Below are positions 52,996 to 62,367 of a stretch of 64,000 nt of DNA, in pieces (within the stretch, counting starts at the first letter, position 1; each line of letters opens with the position of its first letter). Origin of the DNA: Paenibacillus sp. FSL K6-3182. GTDB taxonomy: Bacteria > Bacillota > Bacilli > Paenibacillales > Paenibacillaceae. The position numbers and the translations under genes were made by a program. Under the pieces are notes generated by a model that saw only the letters and a list, made by a program, of their open reading frames with translations, had not been told where the DNA came from and did no database searches. Where the stretch lies: positions 2,165,501 through 2,229,500 of the forward strand of contig NZ_CP150265.1 of assembly GCF_037976325.1 (NCBI RefSeq). The letters run 5' to 3'.

Positions 52996-54102
52996 TTGGA
53001 CAAGTCATCACAGCACCTTGAGCAACAATCATCATCGGGACCGAGGAAAAGCCGCATTACATTATGGGTTATTTTAAGCTTGTTAGGAATTATGATCATT
53101 GGTGCTGGAAGCGTTGCTTTGTATGTGTGGAGCAGCTTGAAGCCAACAGCTGCTGGAGCGGTTCAGAAGATTGATATTCCAAGAGGAACATCAGCGAATG
53201 AGGTTGCAGAATTACTGGAAGAGCAAGGGATCATTAAAAATGCATTTATTTTTAAATATTATTTGAAGCTTAAGGATCAAGGCGGCCGCTTTCAGGCGGG
53301 ACTTTATGAGCTTAACCCCGGCATGAATAATGAAGCCATTATAGCCAAGCTAAATGCTGGCGACACCGTAGAAGCAGAAACGATTCGATTCACGATTCCT
53401 GAGGGCTTTACCGTATTGCAAATTGCTGACAAGCTTGCTCAAGAGAAATTGATCAACAAAGAAAAGTTTATTGGATTAATTGCATCGGAAAACAATTGGG
53501 GTGATGCGGAGACTGTTCGCTCCATTCCCAATAACGATAAGCTGCATCAGCGTCTTGAAGGTTATCTGTTCCCTGAAACGTATGAGATGAAAAAAGAAAG
53601 CACAGAAGAAGATATTATTAAACGGATGGCGCTTGAACTCGACCGGAAGCTTGCTGAGCTTCCAGAGGGCTGGATGGAAGTGCTTGAAGAGAAAAAAATG
53701 TCCTTTCATGATATGCTGACAATCGCGTCGCTTGTAGAGCGTGAAGTCGTTGTGGACGAGGAAAGAGCTCTCGTATCGGGCATTATTTACAACCGGATTG
53801 CCGATGGCATGAAGCTTCAAATTGATGCTACCGTTCAATATTCATTAGATAAGCCTAAGGAACGTCTTTATGAGAAGGATTTACTCGTAGACAGTCCTTA
53901 TAACACGTATAAGGTAGAAGGTTTGCCGCCTGGACCTATCGCAAGTCCAAGTCTTAAATCGATTGAAGCGGCTATATATCCGGAAGATACGGAATATTTT
54001 TTCTATGTAACCAAGAAGGATGGAAGTCAGACTCATTTGTTCGCAAAAACATATAAAGAGCATTTGAAAAACATCGAGAAAAGTAATCAGACGGCTGGGT
54101 AG
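52996..54102 (+). CDS. mltG: Endolytic murein transglycosylase MltG
   Basis: MltG cuts nascent glycan strands and sets their length. A short cytoplasmic start is followed by one membrane helix (residues about 20-48, LGIMIIGAGSVALYVW), a LysM-like segment (IDIPRGTSANEVAELLEEQGII) and the YceG domain with the catalytic Glu in IASLVEREVVVDEERALVSGIIYNRI and LQIDATVQYSL. Length 368 is typical. TTG start with AAAGGGGG upstream. The mltG-U32-U32 order matches yrrL-yrrN-yrrO, with yrrM absent. Confidence 0.94.
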   Translation: MDKSSQHLEQQSSSGPRKSRITLWVILSLLGIMIIGAGSVALYVWSSLKPTAAGAVQKIDIPRGTSANEVAELLEEQGIIKNAFIFKYYLKLKDQGGRFQAGLYELNPGMNNEAIIAKLNAGDTVEAETIRFTIPEGFTVLQIADKLAQEKLINKEKFIGLIASENNWGDAETVRSIPNNDKLHQRLEGYLFPETYEMKKESTEEDIIKRMALELDRKLAELPEGWMEVLEEKKMSFHDMLTIASLVEREVVVDEERALVSGIIYNRIADGMKLQIDATVQYSLDKPKERLYEKDLLVDSPYNTYKVEGLPPGPIASPSLKSIEAAIYPEDTEYFFYVTKKDGSQTHLFAKTYKEHLKNIEKSNQTAG

Positions 54103-54157
54103 TCATAACGATTAGATAGGAAACGAAGCTTCACGGTGTTTTTAAGGAGGATCAAGT

Positions 54158-55090
54158 ATGGCGTACAAGCCGGAATTGTTAGCTACCGCTGCATCTATAG
54201 AAGAGCTGGAGAGGCTCATGGCAGCAGGCGCGGATGCTTTTGTCATTGGCGAAGCACGCTACGGTATGCGATTAGCAGGAGAGTTTAACAAAGAAATGAT
54301 AGCGCAGGCCGTAAAGCTCGCTAAGCCTAAGGGTGTGAAAATCTATGCTGCCCTTAACAATCTTATGGATAATGAAGCAGCGGATTCATTAAATGATTAT
54401 GTATCCTCGCTTGCTGAAGCTGGCGTTGATGCACTAGTATTCGGCGACCCTGCGGTCTTAATGGCTGCTAGGCTGCATGCCCCAGGCATGGCGCTGCACT
54501 GGAATGCCGAAATGACCTCAACTAATTATGTTACAGCTAATTATTGGGGCCGCAGAGGTGCTACTAGATATGTGCTCGCACGCGAACTCAATATGGAACA
54601 GGTTTGCGAGACAACGGCTAGTACAGAACTTGAGGTTCAAGTACATGTGCATGGGATGACGAATATTTATCATTCAAAGCGTTCGCTTGTAGAGAGCTAT
54701 ATGGAGCATCAGTCGGAGACGGATCGGCTTCCGGAGAAAGACAAAGATCGTGGGCTTTATGTGATGGAAGCGGAGCGGCAGGACGAGCGTTATCCAATCT
54801 ACGAAGATGCGAACGGCACTCATATTATGAGCTCGGATGATGTTTGTATGGTAGAGAACCTTCATGAGCTGCTGGATGCTAAAGTAACCAGCTTGAAGAT
54901 TGAGGGATTAATGAAATCTACCGAGTACAACGAAATTGTTGTGCGCTCATATCGGCAAGCAATCGATGCCTATTTGGCTGATCCAGAGGGCTACATTTTT
55001 CAAGAGGAATGGCTTGACGCGATTAAGAAAGTCCAGAATCCGCAGCGAGAGCTGAGTTTTGGCTTCTTCTTCAAAGAGCAAGTCTATTAA
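54158..55090 (+). CDS. yrrN: Peptidase U32 family protein, YrrN/TrhP1-like
   Basis: A 310-residue U32 protein. In B. subtilis YrrN and YrrO (TrhP1, TrhP2) are needed to hydroxylate U34 of certain tRNAs, rather than being true peptidases. Visible features: PELLATAASIEELERLMAAGADAFVIGEARYGMR, HWNAEMTSTNYVTANYWGRRGATRYVLARE, VHVHGMTNIYHSKRSLVESYM and the C-terminal SLKIEGLMKST. The CxxxxxC cluster typical of the larger partner is missing, as usual for the small form. AGGAGG precedes the ATG. Confidence 0.9.
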   Translation: MAYKPELLATAASIEELERLMAAGADAFVIGEARYGMRLAGEFNKEMIAQAVKLAKPKGVKIYAALNNLMDNEAADSLNDYVSSLAEAGVDALVFGDPAVLMAARLHAPGMALHWNAEMTSTNYVTANYWGRRGATRYVLARELNMEQVCETTASTELEVQVHVHGMTNIYHSKRSLVESYMEHQSETDRLPEKDKDRGLYVMEAERQDERYPIYEDANGTHIMSSDDVCMVENLHELLDAKVTSLKIEGLMKSTEYNEIVVRSYRQAIDAYLADPEGYIFQEEWLDAIKKVQNPQRELSFGFFFKEQVY

Positions 55091-55096
55091 TAAGTC

Positions 55097-55170
55097 AATG
55101 CTTACGAAGTGAGTTTTGCTTCGCAAAACCAAAGTTAATGCTTACGAAGTGAGTTTTGCTTCGCAAAACT
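55097..55170 (+). repeat. Two tandem 40-bp hairpin repeats between the U32 genes
   Basis: Two copies (55097, 55137) of AATGCTTACGAAGTGAG followed by a palindrome TTTTGC-tt-cGCAAAA. Related to the block at 6898-7011, sharing TTACGAAGT and the TTTTGC/GCAAAA stem. The second copy again runs directly into a TAGGAGG ribosome site. Confidence 0.9.
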
Positions 55171-55185
55171 TAGGAGGTACACATA

Positions 55186-56448
55186 GTGACAACAATTGAG
55201 AAGACGACACCTCGCTATCAAGGCAAACGCCATCGGCTGGACAAGCCGGAGCTGCTCGCACCAGCCGGGAATTTAGAGAAGCTGAAATTCGCGATTCATT
55301 ACGGAGCTGACGCGGTTTATATCGGCGGTCAAAAGTATGGCTTGCGCTCCAATGCAGACAATTTCAGCTTTGAAGAAATGAAGGAAGGCGTTGAGTTCGC
55401 CAACCGTTATGGTGCAAAGGTGTTTGTCGCGACAAATATATATGCGCACAATGAGGATGTAGAGGGACTTGAAGACTACTTGCGCAATCTAGAAGCAGCA
55501 GGAATCTCAGCTATCATTGCCGCAGATCCTGCCATTATTGAAACGGCGCAGCGAGTAGCTCCTAAGCTTGAGGTTCATTTGAGCACGCAGCAATCCACGC
55601 TGAATTGGCAGGCTGTGCAGTTCTGGAAGGAAGAAGGCTTGCCGCGCGTTGTGCTGGCCCGTGAAACGAGCTTTAAAGACATTGCAGAAATAAAAAAAAA
55701 TGTTGATATTGAGATTGAAGCGTTTATTCATGGTGCTATGTGCTCATCTTTCTCTGGTCGCTGCGTATTGTCTAATCATTTTACGGATCGTGACTCCAAT
55801 CGTGGAGGCTGCTGTCAGTCATGTCGCTGGAAATATGATTTGTTTGTTGACGATATGCCAATGTACCCGGAAGAAGAAGATAAGTTCACAATGGGCTCTA
55901 AAGATCTATGCATGATTGAATATTTGCCGGAGCTTATCGAAGTTGGCGTTGACAGCTTCAAAATCGAAGGACGAATGAAAAGCATTCACTATGTGGCGAC
56001 AGTCGTTAATGTTTATCGTCAAGCGATTGATGCGTATTTCGCTGATCCTGAGCATTTCGAGCTGAAGCAGGAATGGGTGGATGAGATAAATAAGGCTGCC
56101 AACCGTCCGCTAAACACTGGATTTTTCCTTGATACACCGGGTGCGGAGGATCATATTTATGAGCCAGAGGAAAAAGCAGCGCCATATGATTTTGCTGGAG
56201 TAGTCGTAGATTATAATGATAAAACGGGTTTTGCGATCGTGCAGCAGCGCAATCACTTTAAACTCGGACAAGAAATCGAATTTGTTGGTCCGAAGGGAAC
56301 TTTTTTCAAGCAAACGGTAACCGAAATTACGGATACAGACGGCAATGCGCTTGAAGCGGCTCGCCATCCTTTGCAGCATATTCGCATTCGTACGTTAAAG
56401 CCGGTTAAACCGATGGATATGATGAGAAAGAAGATCGGGAAGAAGTAA
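55186..56448 (+). CDS. yrrO: Peptidase U32 family protein, YrrO/TrhP2-like
   Basis: A 420-residue U32 protein, the larger partner in tRNA U34 hydroxylation. ELLAPAGNLEKLKFAIHYGADAVYIGGQKYGLRSNADNF, HLSTQQSTLNWQAVQFW, FIHGAMCSSFSGRCVLSNH (Cys), DSNRGGCCQSCRWKY (Cys cluster, probable Fe-S or metal ligands) and SFKIEGRMKSIHYVATVVNVYR are all conserved. A C-terminal beta-rich domain follows (about 330-420). GTG start with AGGAGG eight bases upstream. Prephenate is a known requirement of this pathway in other bacteria. Confidence 0.92.
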   Translation: MTTIEKTTPRYQGKRHRLDKPELLAPAGNLEKLKFAIHYGADAVYIGGQKYGLRSNADNFSFEEMKEGVEFANRYGAKVFVATNIYAHNEDVEGLEDYLRNLEAAGISAIIAADPAIIETAQRVAPKLEVHLSTQQSTLNWQAVQFWKEEGLPRVVLARETSFKDIAEIKKNVDIEIEAFIHGAMCSSFSGRCVLSNHFTDRDSNRGGCCQSCRWKYDLFVDDMPMYPEEEDKFTMGSKDLCMIEYLPELIEVGVDSFKIEGRMKSIHYVATVVNVYRQAIDAYFADPEHFELKQEWVDEINKAANRPLNTGFFLDTPGAEDHIYEPEEKAAPYDFAGVVVDYNDKTGFAIVQQRNHFKLGQEIEFVGPKGTFFKQTVTEITDTDGNALEAARHPLQHIRIRTLKPVKPMDMMRKKIGKK

Positions 56449-56461
56449 ATAAGCAAAACAT

Positions 56462-56503
56462 GACTAGAGTCTTATTTTTTTAGAAAATAAGACTCTTTTT
56501 TTT
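56462..56503 (+). terminator. Terminator after yrrO
   Basis: AGAGTCTTATTTTTT-tag-AAAATAAGACTCTTTTTTTT stem-loop. Confidence 0.9.
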
Positions 56504-56553
56504 GTATTTATTATTATGAAATGACAAGAATGTGTCGATATAAAATAATATAC

Positions 56554-56570
56554 TGTAAATCTACTGTAAA
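56554..56570 (+). promoter_or_regulatory. TGTAAA-N5-TGTAAA box before the chemoreceptor gene
   Basis: Exact direct repeat TGTAAA-TCTAC-TGTAAA, matching the WalR consensus TGTWAH-N5-TGTWAH and, on the other strand, similar to PhoP boxes. It lies about 75 bases before the start codon. Confidence 0.5.
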
Positions 56571-56646
56571 TACATATTTCGGCAAGATGCGCTAGCAGCA
56601 AACGTACTATTTTGGACTTACAATATTAAAGGCGGTGTCTTCCCTC

Positions 56647-58863
56647 ATGGAAAACCAAGAAGAACAAAAAAAGAAGAAAACAAAGAAACAGAAACAGGAA
56701 AAAGAGCAAAATAGCACAAACGAAATTAAGTCAGGTACAAGTATGAAAGCGTCATCAAAAATCCAATCTTTATCACAGGCAGCAAAGGCAGCGACGGTAT
56801 CTGTAAAAAGCACAAAGCTGTCAAATCCAATTAAATCAGTAGGAACGAAGCTGTTTACGATTATCTTTTGCAGTATTATCGCGTGTGTATTGACAGTAGG
56901 TCTAATGGCTTATTCAAAGTCGAAGTCGATTATTGAAAATAAAGTTTCAGAAGCAAGCTTTCAAACGATCAATCAGGTTGCAAACAATATGGACGTTATT
57001 TTCAAGACTTATGAGGATTTATCGCTGCAAATATTAATTGATAAAAGCTTCCATGAAATTGTAAGAAAAATGCTTAATGGCGAAGACGATTTCAGCAAGT
57101 TTGAGGCATCGCGTAATTTAAGCGACAAAATGCAATCTTACGTTATGGGTAATAATACGATCGTTTCCATGATGCTGCTGCCAGTAAATCCGAAATTGAC
57201 GGTTGTAACATCCGGCCGGGCAACCACCGGTACTGCGGAGAAATTAATGAAAACAGCATGGTTTATGGAAACTGTCGAAAATGCGGGAAAAACAAACTGG
57301 ATTCCGCCACAGCCTGAAGGCTTGTCAGATCCAGCGGGTGCTCCTACCATAGGCTTGAGTCGACTCATTAAAGATATAACTTCAAGTGAAGCATCTTATG
57401 TACTGCTGCTGGAGGTGCAAGCCTCGACGCTTGCGAAACGCTTCGAAGAAGTTAACCTTGGTGAAGGAAGCCAGCTTTCGATAGTGAATGCAAACGGTGA
57501 ATATATTACAAATAATGATCCAGAATTGGTAGGCAAGCCAGCGAGTATTACATTCCCAACCGAAGGCGATAAAGCGCTTGAGGATTCGTCGAAAATGAAA
57601 ACGACAAATGGTGCTGAGGTTTTGGCTACATACAAAACATTCGAAACGATGAACTGGAAGCTGCTAGGCACGGTACCGGTAAAAGAGCTAGTAAAAGATG
57701 CTAAAGCGATTCAAAATTTGACATGGATTACGGTATTTATCGCAGCACTTATTGCCATTGCAATCGGTATTCTCGTAATTATGACGATTGCACAGCCACT
57801 GGTTAAGCTTCGCAACCTAATGACTGAAGGAGCAAGCGGCAACCTGACCGTACGATCTGTCATGAAAAAACGCCAAGATGAAATTGGTGAGCTAAGCGAC
57901 AGCTTTAATCTTATGATGACACAAATAACTGCTCTTGCAGTACAGACGACAAGATCAGCTGAGGATGTACTGGTTACAGCTACTGAGCTCGGAGATGCTT
58001 CTCGGAAAACAGCTATTTCTGCTAAGGAGATTGCAGTCGCAACAGAGGAGATCGCGGGAGGAGCAACAAGCTTGGCTGTTGAAGCGGAGCGAGGTTCTGA
58101 CCTTACAGGAAACATCGATGTTCAAATGAAAAAAGTTATTGCAGCCAACGAACAAATGGTGAACTCTGCGCAAGCCGTTGAGAAGGCAAGTGAGCAGGGA
58201 ACAAACTATATGGGCGTACTTATTCAAAAAACGAGCATGACGGAAGAAATGACCCGTTCTATGGTAGAGAAGGTTGATGCTTTGAAGGAAAGCACTGGCT
58301 CAATCGTAAAAATCCTAGACGTGCTCAATAGCTTAACGAAGCAAACGAACATCTTGTCATTGAATGCGACGATTGAAGCTGCTCGCGCTGGCGCAGCAGG
58401 AAAAGGCTTTATGGTCGTTGCCGATGAAATTCGCAAGCTGGCGGATCAAAGCCGCCAATCCATTGACGTTGTTGGTCAAATAACGGAGAAAATTAGAGGC
58501 GAGATTGACGAGACCGTTCATGTTTTGTCCGATGCCTATCCGTTATTCCAAGAGCAAATCGGTTCTGTAAAAGAAGCGAATCAAATTTTCTTAACCGTTT
58601 CTGGCCAAATGGGAGAACTAGTTAAGAAGTTGGATCTTGTTACGGATTCAATCGGGCAATTGGATGAATCGCAAGTCGTATTAGGAGAAGCGATGACTAA
58701 CGTGAGTGCAGTAGCTGAAGAATCTTCCGCTACATCAGAAGAAGTCGCATCACTCAGCACAGAACAGCTAAGCATTAGCGATGGTATGGTACGCTTGTCG
58801 GAGAAGCTGGATACGGTGTCTCGTGAGCTCAAGGATTCACTTTCTAAATTTAAAATTAATTAG
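56647..58863 (+). CDS. Methyl-accepting chemotaxis protein
   Basis: A 738-residue chemoreceptor. It starts with an unusual Lys/Glu/Gln-rich cytoplasmic stretch of about 70 residues, then helix 1 (LFTIIFCSIIACVLTVGLMAY), a Cache-type sensing domain (about 95-345), helix 2 (about 355-380), a HAMP linker (QPLVKLRNLMTEGASGNLTVRSV) and the signalling coiled coil with the conserved tip LSLNATIEAARAGAAGKGFMVVADEIRKLADQS. Ligand unknown. The ATG at 56647 follows AAGGCGGTG; an in-frame GTG at 56635 overlaps that site. It is monocistronic. Confidence 0.92.
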   Translation: MENQEEQKKKKTKKQKQEKEQNSTNEIKSGTSMKASSKIQSLSQAAKAATVSVKSTKLSNPIKSVGTKLFTIIFCSIIACVLTVGLMAYSKSKSIIENKVSEASFQTINQVANNMDVIFKTYEDLSLQILIDKSFHEIVRKMLNGEDDFSKFEASRNLSDKMQSYVMGNNTIVSMMLLPVNPKLTVVTSGRATTGTAEKLMKTAWFMETVENAGKTNWIPPQPEGLSDPAGAPTIGLSRLIKDITSSEASYVLLLEVQASTLAKRFEEVNLGEGSQLSIVNANGEYITNNDPELVGKPASITFPTEGDKALEDSSKMKTTNGAEVLATYKTFETMNWKLLGTVPVKELVKDAKAIQNLTWITVFIAALIAIAIGILVIMTIAQPLVKLRNLMTEGASGNLTVRSVMKKRQDEIGELSDSFNLMMTQITALAVQTTRSAEDVLVTATELGDASRKTAISAKEIAVATEEIAGGATSLAVEAERGSDLTGNIDVQMKKVIAANEQMVNSAQAVEKASEQGTNYMGVLIQKTSMTEEMTRSMVEKVDALKESTGSIVKILDVLNSLTKQTNILSLNATIEAARAGAAGKGFMVVADEIRKLADQSRQSIDVVGQITEKIRGEIDETVHVLSDAYPLFQEQIGSVKEANQIFLTVSGQMGELVKKLDLVTDSIGQLDESQVVLGEAMTNVSAVAEESSATSEEVASLSTEQLSISDGMVRLSEKLDTVSRELKDSLSKFKIN

Positions 58864-58899
58864 CAATCACGGTATCCTATTAAATTGTTAATATTGAAG

Positions 58900-58943
58900 G
58901 AAGAGCTATTCAGGCAGTTAATGCTGAACAGCTCTTTTTTTGT
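58900..58943 (+). terminator. Terminator after the chemoreceptor gene
   Basis: AAGAGCTATTCAG ... CTGAACAGCTCTTTTTTT stem-loop. Confidence 0.85.
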
Positions 58944-59071
58944 TGTAGAAAATAGAATGGATGTTTGAAGGAGAGCCGCGGAAGGAGATAATGAACGTAT
59001 AATAACGATTCCAGCGCTTATCAAACATTAGGCAGCATTAAAAAGGAGCTTTCGCAGGATGAGAACGGGAC

Positions 59072-61135
59072 ATGATTAAACGAATAACAATGGCTGCTTG
59101 TTTCATTAGTTTAATAATGATGCTTTATATTGGCCGCTTAGCGTGGATTCAATTGATGCCTGGAAGCTCTTCTTCAGCGGTCCTTTCTCCACTGGCAAAC
59201 CGGGGAGGATGGCAACGGCTGTCAGTTCAGCAGCGTCAACGAAACTTGGTGCTGGACACAGGCAGAGGTGACTTTTATGATCGCTATGGAAAACCGATAA
59301 CAGGTGAAACTTACTCGGCCGTTGCCTTATTTCCCGTACGGGCAGAGCTGCGTGGTCAAGAAAAAAGTTTAGCTGAGCTTAGCCGTTTACTAGGCGTAAC
59401 CACGGAGCAGCTGCAGCAGAAATGGGATGCTGTGCGAGAGCCTGTGTTTTGGAAGGCTGATGGGATGCAAGCGCCTTTGCGACTGACAAATGATCAAATT
59501 ACCCGCCTAAAAAAACTTGAGCTAAACGGTATACGTGTGCTTCCTTATCGTAATCGCTATTTGCCGGATTTTGATGCGAAGCATCTGATTGGCTTTACAA
59601 GCCAGCATCCTGAGTGGCTGCAGACTAACCATGCGGAAGATCTCGTAAGCGGCAAAAGAAAGCTAGTAGATCAGGTTGGCGGGTCGGGTCTGGAGAAATC
59701 GCTGGACATGCTGCTGCATGGAGTAGGGGCTACTTCTGTTTCCTACTTCCTGGATGGACGTAATGCTCCAATGCACGGCCTTGATATGCGGATTACGCAG
59801 CCTGGCAATCGATATTATCCTCTTAAAGCGATGACGACGATTGATTTGCAGCTGCAAAACGAAATCGAAGCGTATGTGGATGCACAAGGCTTGCAAGAGG
59901 GAGCAATCGTTGTGCTGGATGCGAGCAATGCGGATATTGTAGCGATGGTATCGCGGCCGCAATTGAAGCCAGGACAGTTCCAAAGCTCCGACGGCAGCGA
60001 GTGGGCTAATCATGCAATCAAGGCGGTCGCTCCCGGCTCTGTGTTCAAGCTAGTTGCGGAAGCAGCTGCGCTGGAGGCGGGTGTAGTGAATCAGCATGAA
60101 ACGTTTTTTTGCAATGGTGAATACGGCAAATATGGCTTATCCTGCTGGAAGGAAGGAGGACACGGCCGCTTGACACTCCAAGAGGGCTTGGCGCAATCTT
60201 GCAATATCGTGTTTGCAACAGTGGTTGAGCGGCTTGAAGCTAAGCAGTTGAAGCGGACCGCGGACTTGCTCGGGATAGGGCAGCAAGTGGGATGGCATCG
60301 CGATGAAGCGTTTGGCCCCTTTACATCACCTCTGAGACTGCTTGAGGAGGAAGATCGCGGACAGCTGTTTGCAGCCGTTAAGAGCAAGCTCGCTTGGAAT
60401 AGCGGCGTTGAGATTGGTGAGCATGAGCACGAGAGTGAACATGCGATTGGGAATGGGCATGTGAATGAGAGTGGCAGTGGAAGTGGCAATGATAACGGCA
60501 GTGACAATGAGAATGGAAATGGCAACGGCAGTGACAGTGGTAGTAGCAGCGACAGTGGCAATGGGAAGCGTAATGAGAAGCGGAGCGGGAAGTTTAATGC
60601 GGCGCAGCAAGCGCGGGAAGAAGCAGCCATGCTGGCTGGCGTCGATGGCGGTGTGCTCGCGCAAAGCGCGCTTGGGCAGCGTGATGTAAGGATGTCGCCG
60701 CTGCAAGCGGCAAATCTGATTGTAACGCTGCTGAATGAGGGGCGCGTAATGGAGCCGCGCCTAGTGAGTGAAATCCGCTATGCCAACGGCCAGCGGATGG
60801 TGAAGCTGCCCGCGCAGCGCGCGCAAGCGATCCGTGGCCGGATTAAACCGGCCACGGCGCATGCGCTGCTGCGCGGCATGCAGGCGGTCGTCGACCATGG
60901 AACCGGTCGATCGATCCGCCAAGGGCTGTGGGCGATTGCCGGCAAATCCGGCACCGCCGAAACGACTCAGGCCGGAATCGCCCGCAACCACCAGTGGTTT
61001 GCGGGCTACGGCCCGGTCAAAGCTCCACGATACGCCGTAGCCGTCCTCGTGGAGAACAAGCCGCCTGGGAGCTCACACCAGGCGACTAAGCTCTTCCGCG
61101 GCGTCATGGATATCGCCGCACGCCATTCCAAATAA
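59072..61135 (+). CDS. Class B penicillin-binding protein with a low-complexity insertion
   Basis: A 687-residue transpeptidase that cross-links peptidoglycan. One N-terminal helix (about 5-25), a dimerisation domain with RGDFYDRYGKPI, and the transpeptidase domain with GSVFK (SxxK, Ser nucleophile), SCN (SxN) and GKSGT (KTG-type) motifs, all present. Between SxN and KSGT lies an insertion of about 55 residues of Asn, Gly, Ser and Asp (around 455-515). No PASTA domain. The last 550 bases are much GC-richer than the rest. It resembles SpoVD/PbpB-type proteins, but the exact group is not clear. Confidence 0.88.
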   Translation: MIKRITMAACFISLIMMLYIGRLAWIQLMPGSSSSAVLSPLANRGGWQRLSVQQRQRNLVLDTGRGDFYDRYGKPITGETYSAVALFPVRAELRGQEKSLAELSRLLGVTTEQLQQKWDAVREPVFWKADGMQAPLRLTNDQITRLKKLELNGIRVLPYRNRYLPDFDAKHLIGFTSQHPEWLQTNHAEDLVSGKRKLVDQVGGSGLEKSLDMLLHGVGATSVSYFLDGRNAPMHGLDMRITQPGNRYYPLKAMTTIDLQLQNEIEAYVDAQGLQEGAIVVLDASNADIVAMVSRPQLKPGQFQSSDGSEWANHAIKAVAPGSVFKLVAEAAALEAGVVNQHETFFCNGEYGKYGLSCWKEGGHGRLTLQEGLAQSCNIVFATVVERLEAKQLKRTADLLGIGQQVGWHRDEAFGPFTSPLRLLEEEDRGQLFAAVKSKLAWNSGVEIGEHEHESEHAIGNGHVNESGSGSGNDNGSDNENGNGNGSDSGSSSDSGNGKRNEKRSGKFNAAQQAREEAAMLAGVDGGVLAQSALGQRDVRMSPLQAANLIVTLLNEGRVMEPRLVSEIRYANGQRMVKLPAQRAQAIRGRIKPATAHALLRGMQAVVDHGTGRSIRQGLWAIAGKSGTAETTQAGIARNHQWFAGYGPVKAPRYAVAVLVENKPPGSSHQATKLFRGVMDIAARHSK
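60440..60580 (+). repeat. Microsatellite-like hexamer tract inside the PBP gene
   Basis: Imperfect repeats of GGCAATGA, AGTGGCAGTG and related units coding for GSGSGNDNGS and GNGNGSDSGS. Likely expands and contracts by replication slippage in multiples of three. Confidence 0.8.
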
Positions 61136-61137
61136 AA

Positions 61138-61194
61138 TGAGCCACCCCATTGCAGACGGATCAACGTTCGTTTGCAATGGGGTGGCTCTATTTT
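61138..61194. terminator. Bidirectional terminator
   Basis: AGCCACCCCATTGCA ... TGCAATGGGGTGGCT with an inner GATCAACGTTCG loop; serves the PBP gene and the convergent AI-2E gene. Confidence 0.9.
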
Positions 61195-61203
61195 ATTTGC
61201 GTA

Positions 61204-62367
61204 TTATTGTTCCTTGATGTCCTTGTTATTTATTTTCACCGATATACTATCAGTGTCGTCCGGCTTGTCCGAAGGGTTGTCGTATTCTCCTTGCGGAGCG
61301 TGAATCCAGCGGTGGAAATAACCTTGATCATACAGCGCTTTGATTAAGATCATAAGAATAGGTGATAATATGACGCCTGCGACGCCGAAAAGCGATAAGG
61401 ATACAATCATGAAAGCGAGCATTGTAAAGGCGGATACTCCTAAGGAGTCGCCTGTAATTTTAGGTTCAAGAATTTGGCGTGTAAGCACAACTGCGAGAAA
61501 GAGGACGGACAGCCAAATGGCAAGCGAGACTTTGCCGACAATAATTAAGTAAATAATCCATGGGATAAAAATAGTGCCTACACCGAGCAGCGGCAAAATG
61601 TCGAAGATAGCGGATACGACTGCTATGACAAAAGCATTTTCTACGCGCAGCAGAAGGAGCGCGATCAAAATAACGACAAAGGTGATACTAATCATCTTGG
61701 CTTGCGCTTTAATATATAACGCGATTCCTTTAAATACATTGTTTCTAAGGAAGAAAAATGCCGTTTTGAAGGTGTTTGGCGTTTTGTCCTCGGCCGTCTT
61801 TTTCCAAGTCGTAATTTCGATGCTTAAGAAATAAGCTAATATAATCCCGACTACAAAATTAAAGATGAAAGTTGAGAAGGATGTGACGTACCCGATGATG
61901 CTAAGCAGTACAGTCTTTCCAAACAATGCTAATGTTGAAGAAGCGCCTTCTATGAGGTCTTTGGAGCGCTGAACCAAATCCAAATCTGCGGGCAGATTCC
62001 CAAATCTGGTTTGCACCTCTTCAGTCAGATTAGCGATTTGAACAGCGAGCATTTCTTGATATTTCGGGAAGTTGTTAACGAGCTCAGTTCCTTGCTTCGT
62101 AATTAGATAAGCAGCGCCTGAGAAGGCGGTAAGTAAAATTAAAGTGAACAGCAGAATCGAAATGCCGGAAGCGATCGATTTTTTCATGCCAAGCTTATTT
62201 AGACGCCTTGCCAGCGGCTCGATACATAAGAAAATGAGAAAGGATAAAAATATAGGCGTTGCGATTCGGTACAAATAGCTGAAAGAAAACATAATTAAAT
62301 AGACAGTTAGTGCAATGAGTGCGATGTCAAAGGCGGTTCGCCAATACTTTTTGTAAAAGGGCAGCAT
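61204..62367 (-). CDS. AI-2E family (YtvI-like) membrane protein
   Basis: A second AI-2E/PerM family protein (387 residues), only distantly similar to the one at 47249. Helices at the N-terminus (ALIALTVYLIMFSFSYLYRI, TPIFLSFLIFLCIEPLARRL), a soluble middle (about 85-140), and the family end AIFDILPLLGVGTIFIPWIIYLI and GVAGVILSPILMILIKALYDQG. This subtype (YtvI) is linked to sporulation in Bacillus. The C-terminal tail is hydrophilic and acidic (DNPSDKPDDTDS). Substrate unknown. Confidence 0.85.
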   Translation of the reverse strand: MLPFYKKYWRTAFDIALIALTVYLIMFSFSYLYRIATPIFLSFLIFLCIEPLARRLNKLGMKKSIASGISILLFTLILLTAFSGAAYLITKQGTELVNNFPKYQEMLAVQIANLTEEVQTRFGNLPADLDLVQRSKDLIEGASSTLALFGKTVLLSIIGYVTSFSTFIFNFVVGIILAYFLSIEITTWKKTAEDKTPNTFKTAFFFLRNNVFKGIALYIKAQAKMISITFVVILIALLLLRVENAFVIAVVSAIFDILPLLGVGTIFIPWIIYLIIVGKVSLAIWLSVLFLAVVLTRQILEPKITGDSLGVSAFTMLAFMIVSLSLFGVAGVILSPILMILIKALYDQGYFHRWIHAPQGEYDNPSDKPDDTDSISVKINNKDIKEQ

